This document shows, in pieces, positions 48,705-61,147 of a stretch of 64,000 nucleotides of DNA (position 1 is its first letter; the number at the start of each line of letters is the position of its first letter). The stretch comes from an uncultured Pelagibacteraceae bacterium. GTDB lineage: Bacteria; Pseudomonadota; Alphaproteobacteria; Pelagibacterales; AG-422-B15. The stretch is taken from the NCBI GenBank assembly GCA_902544065.1, contig CACCAS010000003.1:130492-194491 (forward strand), given 5' to 3'. The position numbers and the translations under genes were made by a program. The notes beneath the pieces were generated by a model. The model was not told the origin of the DNA. It saw nothing but the letters and a program-made list of their open reading frames with translations, and made no database searches.

Positions 48705-49894
48705 TGTCTCAAAGAAATATTTTTAGCGCAATTGATATACGTTCCGATAAAATAATTTGTTTAATTGCGCAAGAGTTAGAAATTATTAATCGTGGTAAAA
48801 TTCTTCAATTAATTGGTATTGGTATTTCAAAACTACCAGTAAATTGTTCTAAACCTCTCTCTCTTCGGCATTCTGAAATTTGTGATTATATAAAAGTTGC
48901 AATTACCAAGGCTGAATATGAGGCAAATGTAAAAATATCAGATGTTTTTGTAAGTATTTCGGAAAACATGACATCAGAATATATTGATTTCAATATTGTG
49001 AAAAAAAACAATGTGATTGAGGAGGATAATATAAAAGATTTTTTTAAGTCAAAACTATTTACTAATTTATATACAAAATTAAAAGAGCCATTGCATTCTT
49101 TTCCAATAAGTTATCGTATTGATAACAGAAAAAGTGTATCAGACCCAATTGGAATGAAGGCCGATAACCTACTTACAAAATGGCATATAATATCAGTATC
49201 AAAAAATTATCTTGAAATAATATATAAGACATTCCTGGAGATGGAGCTAAATTTAAAACAGATAGTTTCTAGTAATTATTCAACAAGTTTAGCAGTGCTA
49301 AATGAAGAAGAGTCTGAACAAGGCGCAATAACTATTGAAGTGCAAAAAAATAAAACAGTTTTATCCTATACTTTTGATAGTCAATTGATTGGATTTGATA
49401 TTATAAGAATAGGAACATTACATTTCGCAAATGATATATCACAGGTAAAATCCCTTGCACTTGTGGAAGCTGAAAGCATTAGAAAAAAGATTGATTTTTT
49501 TGATAAAGATAAAAAGCAGAATAAAGAACTAGATAAATATTATGAAATTTATTTGGCTCGTGCTGAAGAGCTGGCAAAAATTATTTCGACGACAGTAATG
49601 AAATCAAGGTTTAATTCGCTAGTATCAAATTCAATTATACTTACAGGATACGGAGCAAAATCAATTATTATTCAAAAATTAATCAAAAATAAATTCATTA
49701 ATTCATCATTTAGATTGGGTTCAACTAGAAAAATAAATGGATCTAAGACTTATCTTGATAATCCGTCATTAACCTCAAGCTTCGGTTTACTTTCTTATGC
49801 AATAAACCACGATTTAGAAGGTGAAGTAAGCGATGTAAACTATCGAAAAAAATCAATATTATCAATAATTTATAAATTTTTCCAAAACTTATAA
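48704..49894 (+). CDS. ftsA: Divergent FtsA-like divisome actin homologue with degraded nucleotide-binding motifs
   Basis: FtsA anchors FtsZ to the membrane. 396 residues placed directly after ftsQ. The overall layout is FtsA-like: 1A/1C region (YIKVAITKAEYEANVKISDV, FVSISENMTSEY), ITCH-like IISVSKN, ANDISQ, AESIRKK, ILTGYGAKSI, SSFGLLSYA, and a C-terminal amphipathic helix KKSILSIIYKFFQNL for membrane binding. The phosphate-1 loop (usually D-I-G-T/S) is D11-I-R-S14, and the phosphate-2 loop (usually D-I-G-G-G-T) is replaced by IEVQKNKT at 211-218. ATP binding is therefore doubtful. ftsZ does not follow it. Confidence 0.85.
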   Translation: MSQRNIFSAIDIRSDKIICLIAQELEIINRGKILQLIGIGISKLPVNCSKPLSLRHSEICDYIKVAITKAEYEANVKISDVFVSISENMTSEYIDFNIVKKNNVIEEDNIKDFFKSKLFTNLYTKLKEPLHSFPISYRIDNRKSVSDPIGMKADNLLTKWHIISVSKNYLEIIYKTFLEMELNLKQIVSSNYSTSLAVLNEEESEQGAITIEVQKNKTVLSYTFDSQLIGFDIIRIGTLHFANDISQVKSLALVEAESIRKKIDFFDKDKKQNKELDKYYEIYLARAEELAKIISTTVMKSRFNSLVSNSIILTGYGAKSIIIQKLIKNKFINSSFRLGSTRKINGSKTYLDNPSLTSSFGLLSYAINHDLEGEVSDVNYRKKSILSIIYKFFQNL

Positions 49895-49963
49895 AACGTA
49901 ACAAAAAGTAATAATCTTTGTCTATCATAAAAGTGACAATCAAATTATAAATTTTATTTTGAC

Positions 49964-50893
49964 ATGCAAAAGACTCTCAAAAAATATTTTAAATTATCTG
50001 GCATCACTTTACACAGTGGTAAAATTAGCACTATAAAAGTCAATCCAGCGCCTGCAAATACAGGAATACTATTTAAACGAATCGACCTCAAGGCGCCTCA
50101 CATAGAGAGCCTATTGAAGGCAAAAATTGAAAATGTTGTACATTCTGAATTGTGTACAAAATTGTCAAATGAATATGGTCACTCTGTATCAACTATCGAG
50201 CACCTAATGTCTGCTTTTCATGGCTTAGGAATAGATAATGCAATTATTGAGATAGACAACGTAGAACTTCCTATTCTTGATGGCAGTTCCTTTGAATATG
50301 TTTCAGAAATAGAAAGAGTAGGTATTAAAAATTTACAGGCAAAAAGAAAGATTATTAACATAATTCAACCTATTATATTCAGAGATAACGATAGTTATAT
50401 TAGGGTTGCCCCAGCCAATAATATGTCAATAAACTATACAATTGTTTATGATCATAAATTAATTAAAAAGCAAAATTTTATTTTTGATTTAGACACATCA
50501 TACAATTATAAAAATGTTATCAGCAACAGTAGAACATTTGGTTTTAAGGATGAAGTAGAATCTCTTAGAGACAAAGGCCTCATAGCTGGCGGCTCTATTG
50601 AAAATGCCATTGTTCTTAATAATGATGGCATAATGAACCAATCAGTGCTGAGGCACGATGACGAGTTTGTGAGGCACAAGGTGCTAGACTTTATTGGCGA
50701 TATATACTTACTGGGACATAGGGTAAAAGGATCCTTTGAAATATTTAAAGGAGGTCACAGACTTACTCATGAAATTGTTAAGTCAATCCTGTCTGATAAA
50801 TCTAATTGGAAATATGATGATGATATATCTGATTTAGAAGAACTACCATTTTCATCATTAAAACGTAAAAAAGAGCTTTCAGCTTCATTATAA
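49964..50893 (+). CDS. lpxC: UDP-3-O-acyl-N-acetylglucosamine deacetylase LpxC
   Basis: Zinc enzyme for the committed step of lipid A synthesis, so the organism makes lipopolysaccharide. 309 residues. Seen: GITLHSGK, STIEH80LMSAFHGLG with the first zinc histidine, ELPILDGSS, the segment NSRTFGF, DDEFVRHKVLDFIGDIYLLG and GHRVKGSFEIFKGGH with the remaining zinc and catalytic residues. It starts 69 nt after ftsA, the place where ftsZ normally sits. Confidence 0.97.
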   Translation: MQKTLKKYFKLSGITLHSGKISTIKVNPAPANTGILFKRIDLKAPHIESLLKAKIENVVHSELCTKLSNEYGHSVSTIEHLMSAFHGLGIDNAIIEIDNVELPILDGSSFEYVSEIERVGIKNLQAKRKIINIIQPIIFRDNDSYIRVAPANNMSINYTIVYDHKLIKKQNFIFDLDTSYNYKNVISNSRTFGFKDEVESLRDKGLIAGGSIENAIVLNNDGIMNQSVLRHDDEFVRHKVLDFIGDIYLLGHRVKGSFEIFKGGHRLTHEIVKSILSDKSNWKYDDDISDLEELPFSSLKRKKELSASL

Positions 50894-50945
50894 ATCAATA
50901 GATTTACCCTTTAATCTTAAAGAATATTCATTAAAATCAACCCTA

Positions 50946-51704
50946 ATGTCTAATATTAGAGCGAATACTTTCTTATTTGTAGTCTTAATTATATTTACTG
51001 CTTGCTCAGACACTAAGCTGATGACTCCAGAAACAGAGGGTGAGAAGCTTCAGATTCTATACAATGACGCGATGGATCTTGTTAAGAAAAGAGACTTTGT
51101 TGACGCAGCCTTATTATTTGAAGAAATCGAACGCCAATATCCATATTCAAAATGGTCGAATCAAGCTCAATTAATGTCAGGTTTTTGTTATTATAAGTCA
51201 AATATGTACAATGATAGTTTGGACTCACTAGAGAGATTTATAGCACTTTATCCTGGTAGTAAGAAAATATCCTATGCCTATTATCTTCGAGCTTTAAATT
51301 ACTTTGAGCAAATTAGTGATGTTGAAAGAGATCAAACATTAACTTCAAAGTCTAAATTAGCGTTTGAAGAGGTTGTAAATAAATACCCAGAATCTGAATT
51401 TGCTCGAGATGCATTAGATAAAATTGATATAATAAATGATCGATTAGCTGCTAAAGAAATTGAAATAGCTAGGTATTATCAATTCAACCATCAATGGATA
51501 TCAGCAATCAATAGGTATAATAAGATATTAGACGAATTTAATACATCGATATACACGGAAGAAACCTTATTTAGATTAGTGGAAATATATTTTTCTCTTG
51601 GACTTCATGAAGAAGCAAGAAGATATGCAGCCACACTTCAATTTAATTTTCCTAACAGCGATTGGTATCTTAAAAGCTACGAACTTATAAAAGATCTTAT
51701 ATAG
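50946..51704 (+). CDS. bamD: Outer membrane assembly lipoprotein BamD
   Basis: Essential lipoprotein of the BAM complex that inserts outer-membrane proteins. 252 residues; lipoprotein signal ends at C20 (FTAC). Five TPR-like repeats follow, including AALLFEEIERQYPYSKWSNQ, SLERFIALYPGSKKISYAYY, AFEEVVNKYPESEFARDALD and YAATLQFNFPNSDWYLKSYE; the P-x-S/D-x-W/Y pattern is typical of YfiO/BamD. It sits between lpxC and ligA. Confidence 0.94.
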   Translation: MSNIRANTFLFVVLIIFTACSDTKLMTPETEGEKLQILYNDAMDLVKKRDFVDAALLFEEIERQYPYSKWSNQAQLMSGFCYYKSNMYNDSLDSLERFIALYPGSKKISYAYYLRALNYFEQISDVERDQTLTSKSKLAFEEVVNKYPESEFARDALDKIDIINDRLAAKEIEIARYYQFNHQWISAINRYNKILDEFNTSIYTEETLFRLVEIYFSLGLHEEARRYAATLQFNFPNSDWYLKSYELIKDLI

Positions 51705-51713
51705 TAAATTTAA

Positions 51714-55456
<3,743 letters not shown>

Positions 55457-55463
<7 letters not shown>

Positions 55464-57682
55464 GGTTTTAAAAAGTCAGAAATTAGTTTTTTTTTACCGT
55501 GTTTGTCAAAATCAACAATAGCCTTGGTTCCATCTATGTCTTGAATTGTCCCGATACCAAACTTTTTATGTTCAACAGTTTGTCCAATCTGTAGGATTAA
55601 GTCATCGTTTATATCTTTTGCATTTTCAATTTCCATATCTATTACAGATCTATAGCTAGATATCCCATTGTTTAGAAATGAAATCTTTTTTGGTTTTAAA
55701 CCGTAATCTTGATTATATTCGTCGAAATGGGGCTCTTTAAAAGATTTCAAATGATCAGATGCGTGGTTGATTGTCTTTATGATTTCTTGATCCAATTCCT
55801 CAATAAATCTTGATTGAAGTGAAGGCATCCAATTATTTTGAAAACGTCTCGTCATTGACGTTATAATATTAATTTTTTTCTTTGCCCTAGTTATTCCGAC
55901 ATAAGCTAGTCTTCTTTCTTCCTCTATGCCCTTATTGCCACTTTCATCAATTGTTTTTTGATGCGGAAACAATCCTTCCTCCCACCCCGGCAGAAAAACA
56001 AAATCATACTCAAGTCCTTTTGCAGCATGCAGTGTCATTATACTTACTTTATTATCTACATTATTTTCATCTACTGCTGTTACTAATGAAATATGCTCTA
56101 AAAATTCCTCAATATTATTGTAGTCTTGCATTGCAACTATAAGCTCTTTTATATTTTCAATTTTTGTTTGAGCAGATACATTTTTATCATTTTTGAGCAT
56201 ATTCATATATCCAGACTCATCTAATAATACCTTTAAAATATCATAAAATGGAACATTCTCGACCATTGACTTGCCCCTGTCTATAACTCCAATAAATATT
56301 TTTAAACTCTCAGAAATTTTTTTTGTTAGTTCATCAGTATCAATCATATTTTTAGAAGCTTGGTACAAGGAAATTTTATTTCGATTTGCAAGAGAGAGGA
56401 TATGATTAAAGGACTTTTCACCTATGCCTCTTTTTGGAACTGTGAGTGCTCTTTCAAAGGCAATATCGTCCTGAGTTTCATAGACTAATCGTAAGTAAGA
56501 AACTGCATCTTTTATTTCAGCTCTTTCATAGAATCTAATTCCACCTATAATACGATATGGAATTGAATACTTAATTAAAGACTCTTCTATTTCTCTGGAT
56601 TGAAAAACTGCTCTTACCAAAATGGAAACATTATTTAAATCAGGATTATCTTTTTTATAATCTAAAATTTCTTGTGCAACGAGGTTAGCTTCATCACGAC
56701 TTGAATTAACTAAGTGAAGACAGATTGGTTCGCCAGTTCCTTGGTCAGATATTAATTCTTTTCCAAGCCTCATCTCATTATAACTTATAAGTGACGATGC
56801 AGACTTTAAGATATTGTTTGTTGATCTATAATTTTGTTTTAACCTTATGACTTTTGCATTCTCGAATTCTTTTTCAAATTTTAACATGTTATCTACTTCA
56901 GCCCCACGCCAGCTATAAATAGATTGATCATCATCACCGACGCAGCATATATTAAGATTTACAGAAGCGAGAAGTTTCAACCATATATATTGTGCTGCAT
57001 TCGTATCTTGATATTCATCAACATGTATATATTTAAAATTTGATGCATATCTCTTTAAAATATCATCTCTCTTAAATAAATTTATACATTGCAATAGTAG
57101 ATCTCCAAAATCTAAACAATTAATTTCAAATAATCGTTGCTGATAGATTTTATAAATTGTTGAACTTTTTTCATCAATAAGGTTATCAAGACTTTTAGCT
57201 TTAATATCATCGGGGTTCAGCGCTTTATTTTTCCATTGGTCAATTTTTGATTGAATGAGTTTTGGTGAGAATTGTGATTGATCCAGGTTTTCAGCTTTAA
57301 TAATTTGTTTTATGAGTGAAAGCTGATCGTCCTTATCCAATATTGTAAAACTTGACTTAAGACCTAATACTTCTGAGTGATTTCTAATAATTTTTGCTCC
57401 AATTGAATGAAATGTACCAATCCATGGAATTCTATCCATACTTTGATTAACAAGTTGCTGAACTCGATCAGCCATCTCACGAGCTGCTTTATTGGTAAAT
57501 GTCACGCAAAGTACTTGAGATGGAAAAGCAAGTTTAGTCTTAACAATATGTGCCACGCGCGTTGTCAAAACTCTTGTTTTTCCTGTTCCTGCTCCTGCAA
57601 TAATTAGGTTTGGTCCTTCTGTACTGCAAACTGACTCATGCTGTAATTCATTTAAGCTGTCTAGGTATTGGGAATTGCTCAT
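55457..57682 (-). CDS. uvrD: UvrD/PcrA-type superfamily 1A DNA helicase
   Basis: A 3'-5' helicase for excision and mismatch repair and removal of RecA. 741 residues. Motif I AGAGTGKTRVLTTRVA at 29-44, Ia CVTFTNKAAREMADRV, II YIHVDEYQDTNAAQY, III VGDDDQSIYSWRGA, IV RLKQNYRS, V VSIMTLHAAKGLEYDFVFLP, VI EERRLAYVGITRAKK. The C-terminus carries the PcrA-type tail domain (GQTVEHKKFGIGTIQDIDG). Starts in a 4-nt overlap with the RHH gene. Confidence 0.96.
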
Positions 57683-57894
57683 GTTCGATTTTTTAGGTGA
57701 TTCAAGACATATAGTCTAATAGCGCTTGATAAATTTGAAGTAGTTTTTTTCTGATCAATGTCAGAAATTAGACGATCGGGTGTAGTATTGCTTTGTTTGC
57801 TTAGAGCAACAATTTCATCCCAAAATTCTTTTTCTAAAAATACACTCGTAATATGGCCATCTAGATTGACTGTACGCTTTTTAGAGTTTTGCAT
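57679..57894 (-). CDS. Ribbon-helix-helix domain protein
   Basis: A 71-residue RHH_4-type protein typical of alphaproteobacteria. The strand segment KRTVNLDGHITSVFLEKEF is followed by two helices (WDEIVALSKQSNTTPDRLIS, LSSAIRLYVLNHLKNR). RHH proteins are usually dimeric DNA-binding regulators; targets are unknown. It lies 9 nt after fumC and overlaps uvrD by 4 nt (ATGA). Confidence 0.82.
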   Translation of the reverse strand: MQNSKKRTVNLDGHITSVFLEKEFWDEIVALSKQSNTTPDRLISDIDQKKTTSNLSSAIRLYVLNHLKNRT

Positions 57895-57903
57895 TTGGAA
57901 TAA

Positions 57904-59298
57904 TCAAGACGAAGTGATCATCTTACTGGGGTTTAGAAGCAATTTAATTTTCTTATTTTCTAGATATTTTAAAATTTTGTTTGCCTCGAAAAGAGATATA
58001 TTTTTCTTATGGGCTAATTTAGCTAACTCAGCTGCCTTCGTATAGCCAATTTCTGGTGCAAGGGCTGTTACCAGCATTAATGAATTTTCAACTCCTTGTT
58101 TAATATTTTTTATATTTGGCTTGATACCTCTGAGGCATTTTTCGTTAAAATTATGTATAGCTGAAGCAAGTAAATTAATCGAATTAATGATATTTAGTCC
58201 TATGAGTGGTTTAAACGCATTAAGTTCAAAGTGACCTTGTGAACCTGCCATTGAAATAACATTATGGAAACCCATCACTTGCAAACACACCATTGTTAAG
58301 GCTTCACTTTGAGTAGGATTGACTTTACCTGGCATGATTGATGATCCAGGTTCATTTTCAGGTAGGCTGATCTCACCCAAACCTGAGCGAGGACCTGATG
58401 CTAAAAGTCTTATGTCATTTCCAATTTTAAATAAATCAGTCGCAATTACATTAAGTACACCAGATAGCTCTACTATTGAGTCATGAGATGCCAGTGCTTG
58501 AAATTTATTTATAGCAGGTTTGAATTTTGACTTAGTTATTTTACTTATTTCTGAAACCACAAGATGGTCAAAACCACGTAACGTATTTAATCCTGTACCT
58601 ACAGCGGTTCCCCCTTGAGCAAGGTAACTTAAGTTAGTTAAAGCTCCCTCAACTCTCCTTATATTTGAATTGATTTGCGCCTGATACCCAGAAAATTCTT
58701 GCCCTAGCGAAAGTGGAGTTGCATCTTGCAAGTGAGTTCTTCCAATCTTTATAATACTTTTCCATTTTTGAGATTGTAATTTTAATACTTTTTCCATACT
58801 TTCTAATGCTGGGAGTAGTTCACTAATAATTTTCAATTTAGATGCAATATTCATAGCCGATGGGAAGCTGTCATTAGTTGACTGGCTCTTATTTACATGG
58901 TCATTTGGATGAACGGGGTAATTGGTGCCTAGTTTTTTAGATATTTTCTTATTTGCTATATTTGCAATTACTTCGTTCATATTCATGTTTGTTTGAGTTC
59001 CAGATCCAGTCTGCCAGACAGAAAGGGGGAAATGTTGGTCGTATTTACCTAATGCGACTTGCTTTGCAGCATCAATAATTGTTTTAGCTAACTTAGGACT
59101 AAGAAGCTTTTGTTTTTGATTTGCCTTTGCGCATGACATCTTAATGATTGCTAAGGCATGAATTATCTCAATTGGCATTTTATCATTTCCAATTCTAAAA
59201 TTCTTTAATGATCTTTGAGTTTGTGCTCCCCAAAGATTAATATTGGCAACATTTATTTTGCCTAAACTGTCTTGCTCTCGTCTAGTTTTCTGACTCAT
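57904..59298 (-). CDS. fumC: Fumarate hydratase, class II
   Basis: Iron-independent TCA-cycle fumarase interconverting fumarate and malate. 464 residues. Seen: N-terminal NLWGAQTQRSLKNF, QTGSGTQTNMNMNEVIANIA, NDSFPSAMNIA, the segment GRTHLQDATPLSLGQEFSGY, and the superfamily signature GSSIMPGKVNPTQSEAL. First gene of a minus-strand run fumC-RHH-uvrD-pepP. Two small palindromes lie immediately upstream of its start. Confidence 0.97.
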   Translation of the reverse strand: MSQKTRREQDSLGKINVANINLWGAQTQRSLKNFRIGNDKMPIEIIHALAIIKMSCAKANQKQKLLSPKLAKTIIDAAKQVALGKYDQHFPLSVWQTGSGTQTNMNMNEVIANIANKKISKKLGTNYPVHPNDHVNKSQSTNDSFPSAMNIASKLKIISELLPALESMEKVLKLQSQKWKSIIKIGRTHLQDATPLSLGQEFSGYQAQINSNIRRVEGALTNLSYLAQGGTAVGTGLNTLRGFDHLVVSEISKITKSKFKPAINKFQALASHDSIVELSGVLNVIATDLFKIGNDIRLLASGPRSGLGEISLPENEPGSSIMPGKVNPTQSEALTMVCLQVMGFHNVISMAGSQGHFELNAFKPLIGLNIINSINLLASAIHNFNEKCLRGIKPNIKNIKQGVENSLMLVTALAPEIGYTKAAELAKLAHKKNISLFEANKILKYLENKKIKLLLNPSKMITSS

Positions 59299-59305
59299 GA
59301 TGAAT

Positions 59306-59334
59306 GTACTATAGTACCTTAATATGTAACATAT
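59306..59334 (-). promoter_or_regulatory. Pair of small palindromes upstream of fumC
   Basis: GTACTATAGTAC at 59306-59317 is a perfect 12-bp palindrome starting 8 nt upstream of the fumC ATG, and ATATGTAACATAT at 59322-59334 is a 5-3-5 inverted repeat. The first contains a TATAGT that could serve as a -10 box. They could be a regulator site, but chance is possible in AT-rich DNA. The rest of 59335-59537 holds nothing I can name. Confidence 0.3.
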
Positions 59335-59537
59335 GGTAAGCGTTTAAGCTTTTTCAATGATAAATCTGTTATACTACCGCAAATCCGAAATGAAATGCTA
59401 GTAATAACAAGAAAATTAGAGAGAGTGCAGCTATGTAATATGGAATCATAAACACGAGATATCAGAATCCTATTAAATTTAAAACTAGTAATTTTTAGAT
59501 ATTTAAATAAAGAGCAATTAAATAATGCTAAATTATT

Positions 59538-59933
59538 ATGATAAAAAAACTTCAAAATAGTCCTTCGGGAAAATTTTTAAATTTTGAATTTATAAAAGAA
59601 AAAAATGAAATTTTCTTTTTTGAGATAATATTTCCACCCGAGACTGCAAGTCCTCTCAATTTAGTTCAGGGTGGGATGATCGATGCAGCTTTGGACGAAG
59701 CCACTTCGATGACAGCATATATTGCTTTTAAGGAGGAGAAACTCCCCCTCACAACAGATCATCATGTTTTATTTCATAGGCCAATGCCGTTAGGTAAAGC
59801 CACTATTCAAACTAAAATTATAAAATATGGTAAAACGGTTACGACCATTGAGGGAAAGTTATTTGATCAGAACGAAAAGTTGGTTGCAACCATGCTTCAC
59901 ACTGCTTTGCCAACTAGTATACCAAATCAGTAA
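59538..59933 (+). CDS. PaaI-family hotdog-fold thioesterase
   Basis: A 131-residue single hotdog-domain acyl-CoA thioesterase. The signature LNLVQGGMIDAALDEATSMT corresponds to the HGG-helix of the PaaI/4HBT family with Q replacing H and the acidic catalytic residue D/E retained; a DHHVLFHRPMPLGKATIQTK strand follows. It probably hydrolyses aromatic or medium-chain acyl-CoA esters. It converges on a small lipoprotein gene with 9 nt between stops. Confidence 0.85.
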   Translation: MIKKLQNSPSGKFLNFEFIKEKNEIFFFEIIFPPETASPLNLVQGGMIDAALDEATSMTAYIAFKEEKLPLTTDHHVLFHRPMPLGKATIQTKIIKYGKTVTTIEGKLFDQNEKLVATMLHTALPTSIPNQ

Positions 59934-59942
59934 GCAAGTATT

Positions 59943-60110
59943 TCAATCAAAGCATTCGGCTGCAGTAAATGCACATGTTGAGTAATGAAATATTGAGCTA
60001 GCGGTATCTGTCACTGTTGACGCAATGGTATCAGCAGTTGTTACCGCACCACATCCATTCAGCAATATGGTTACAATAAAAAAAGTAATAAATATTTTAC
60101 TTATATTCAT
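59943..60110 (-). CDS. Small lipoprotein (55 aa), unrecognised
   Basis: A 55-codon minus-strand gene from ATG at 60110 to TGA at 59943. A textbook lipoprotein signal peptide (MNISKIFITFFIVTILLNGC, lipobox L-N-G-C20) is followed by a short Thr/Ala/Ser-rich mature part (VTTADTIASTVTDTASS) with two more cysteines (YSTCAFTAAECFD). The mature peptide would be 36 residues. It resembles the very small entericidin-like or hypothetical lipoproteins of proteobacteria, but I do not recognise a family. Confidence 0.65.
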   Translation of the reverse strand: MNISKIFITFFIVTILLNGCGAVTTADTIASTVTDTASSIFHYSTCAFTAAECFD

Positions 60111-60233
60111 AATTTGTAGTAGTTTTTGATGTGTACTTAATTGATATTAAAGAAAAGATCTAATTTGTGCAACTTTCGTATCGATCTTTAAGATATAGTA
60201 ATTTAAATAAATTACTGATAAAGTTAAATGTAA

Positions 60234-60725
60234 ATGAATCGGTTATTTTCTAAATCTAACTTCTATGTTTCTATTTTTTTTATTATATTGTTATCAAGTT
60301 GTGCAAGTGGTGATAAGTTATCTGAGCAGAAAACAATTCAAGAAGGTAAAAATACATTAACACGAATTAGTGATATGCCCTTTCCAGAAGACACTAAAGT
60401 ATCGTTGAATAAAAGTATATTATTAGGAGAAGGAAAAGCTTGGAGTGGCCAACTATCTCTTAGTATTCCTGGATCAAAAATAAGTGTTTTTAATTTTTAT
60501 GTAAAAAATCTTGATGCTTTTGGTTGGAAAGAACAAACAACTATTAGAGGTGAAACTAGTATTCTAACTTTTGTAGGTGAAAACAATAGAATTGCAATTA
60601 TCAGCATTAAAGAGGCAAAATTCAATACCGCAGAAGTCCTTATAAGCGTTTCACCATATGCAGAAGCATTTGAAGAAAAACTTGGTGACTATATTAATGA
60701 GCAATATCTCGAAGTTATAGAATAA
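60234..60725 (+). CDS. Hypothetical lipoprotein, 163 aa
   Basis: Signal peptide with lipobox at C23 (FIILLSSC), then a mature domain of about 140 residues with alternating strands (MPFPEDTKVSLNKSILLGEG, AWSGQLSLSIPG, KISVFNFYVKNLDAFGWKEQ, NRIAIISIKEAKF). It should be lipid-anchored facing the periplasm. No family is recognised. It is 120 bp from the small lipoprotein gene, divergent from it, and converges on the tmRNA gene. Confidence 0.75.
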   Translation: MNRLFSKSNFYVSIFFIILLSSCASGDKLSEQKTIQEGKNTLTRISDMPFPEDTKVSLNKSILLGEGKAWSGQLSLSIPGSKISVFNFYVKNLDAFGWKEQTTIRGETSILTFVGENNRIAIISIKEAKFNTAEVLISVSPYAEAFEEKLGDYINEQYLEVIE

Positions 60726-60811
60726 AAGTAGATCAGTAATAGAGCCAACTTGATTTATTAATTTTATAAAGTTTTGAAGTAAAATAAATTAAATTTAAGC
60801 AAATCAGTGAT

Positions 60812-61066
60812 GTGGGAGACTTCTGTTGCCCGGTGCCTCCCAAACCGCGCTTGCCTAATTACATTAAGCAGCGAGCGCTAATTTATTGTTAGCATTTAAA
60901 AGTTAGCCCGATAACGGCGGTACAATGCCGAGAGAAAAACTTACCTTTAAACATTCGTCGATCCTATATCACCCCCTTAAAAATGGTGGAGGTGCCGGGT
61001 ACCGCCCCCGGGTCCGTAATGTGTATTATGTAAGCGGTTTATCTCTATAGCTAGGATATCCCCAGC
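60812..61066 (-). ncRNA. ssrA: Permuted two-piece tmRNA (alphaproteobacterial type), tag ANNKLALAA
   Basis: Reading the minus strand, the acceptor piece (about 61066 to 60984) ends with a T arm CCGGG-GGCGGTA-CCCGG, acceptor strand CACCTCC and encoded ACCA. After 7 nt the coding piece begins at 60976 with GGGGGTG, which pairs with CACCTCC and puts G3:U70, the alanyl-tRNA synthetase identity pair, at the third position. GATATAGGATCGACG then matches the conserved tmRNA 5' domain. The reading frame GCT AAC AAT AAA TTA GCG CTC GCT GCT TAA spans 60893-60864. A terminal hairpin (GGGAG...CTCCC) ends near 60814. The outer ends are approximate. Confidence 0.92.
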
Positions 61067-61147
61067 AATCTGAATATAGTTTGATATTGAATCTTTTTAA
61101 AGAGGCTATTCTTATTATAATGTGTCATTATTATTTGATTCAAAAAA

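Noticed and set aside
48704-49894. FtsA gene as a frameshifted pseudogene
   Set aside because: The frame is uninterrupted over 396 codons, keeps a membrane-binding C-terminal helix and is coupled to ftsQ; the motif loss is substitution, not disruption.
59319-59555. 78-codon minus-strand open frame upstream of fumC
   Set aside because: No ribosome site and no recognisable domain; it overlaps the thioesterase start and the palindromes and looks like chance in AT-rich DNA.
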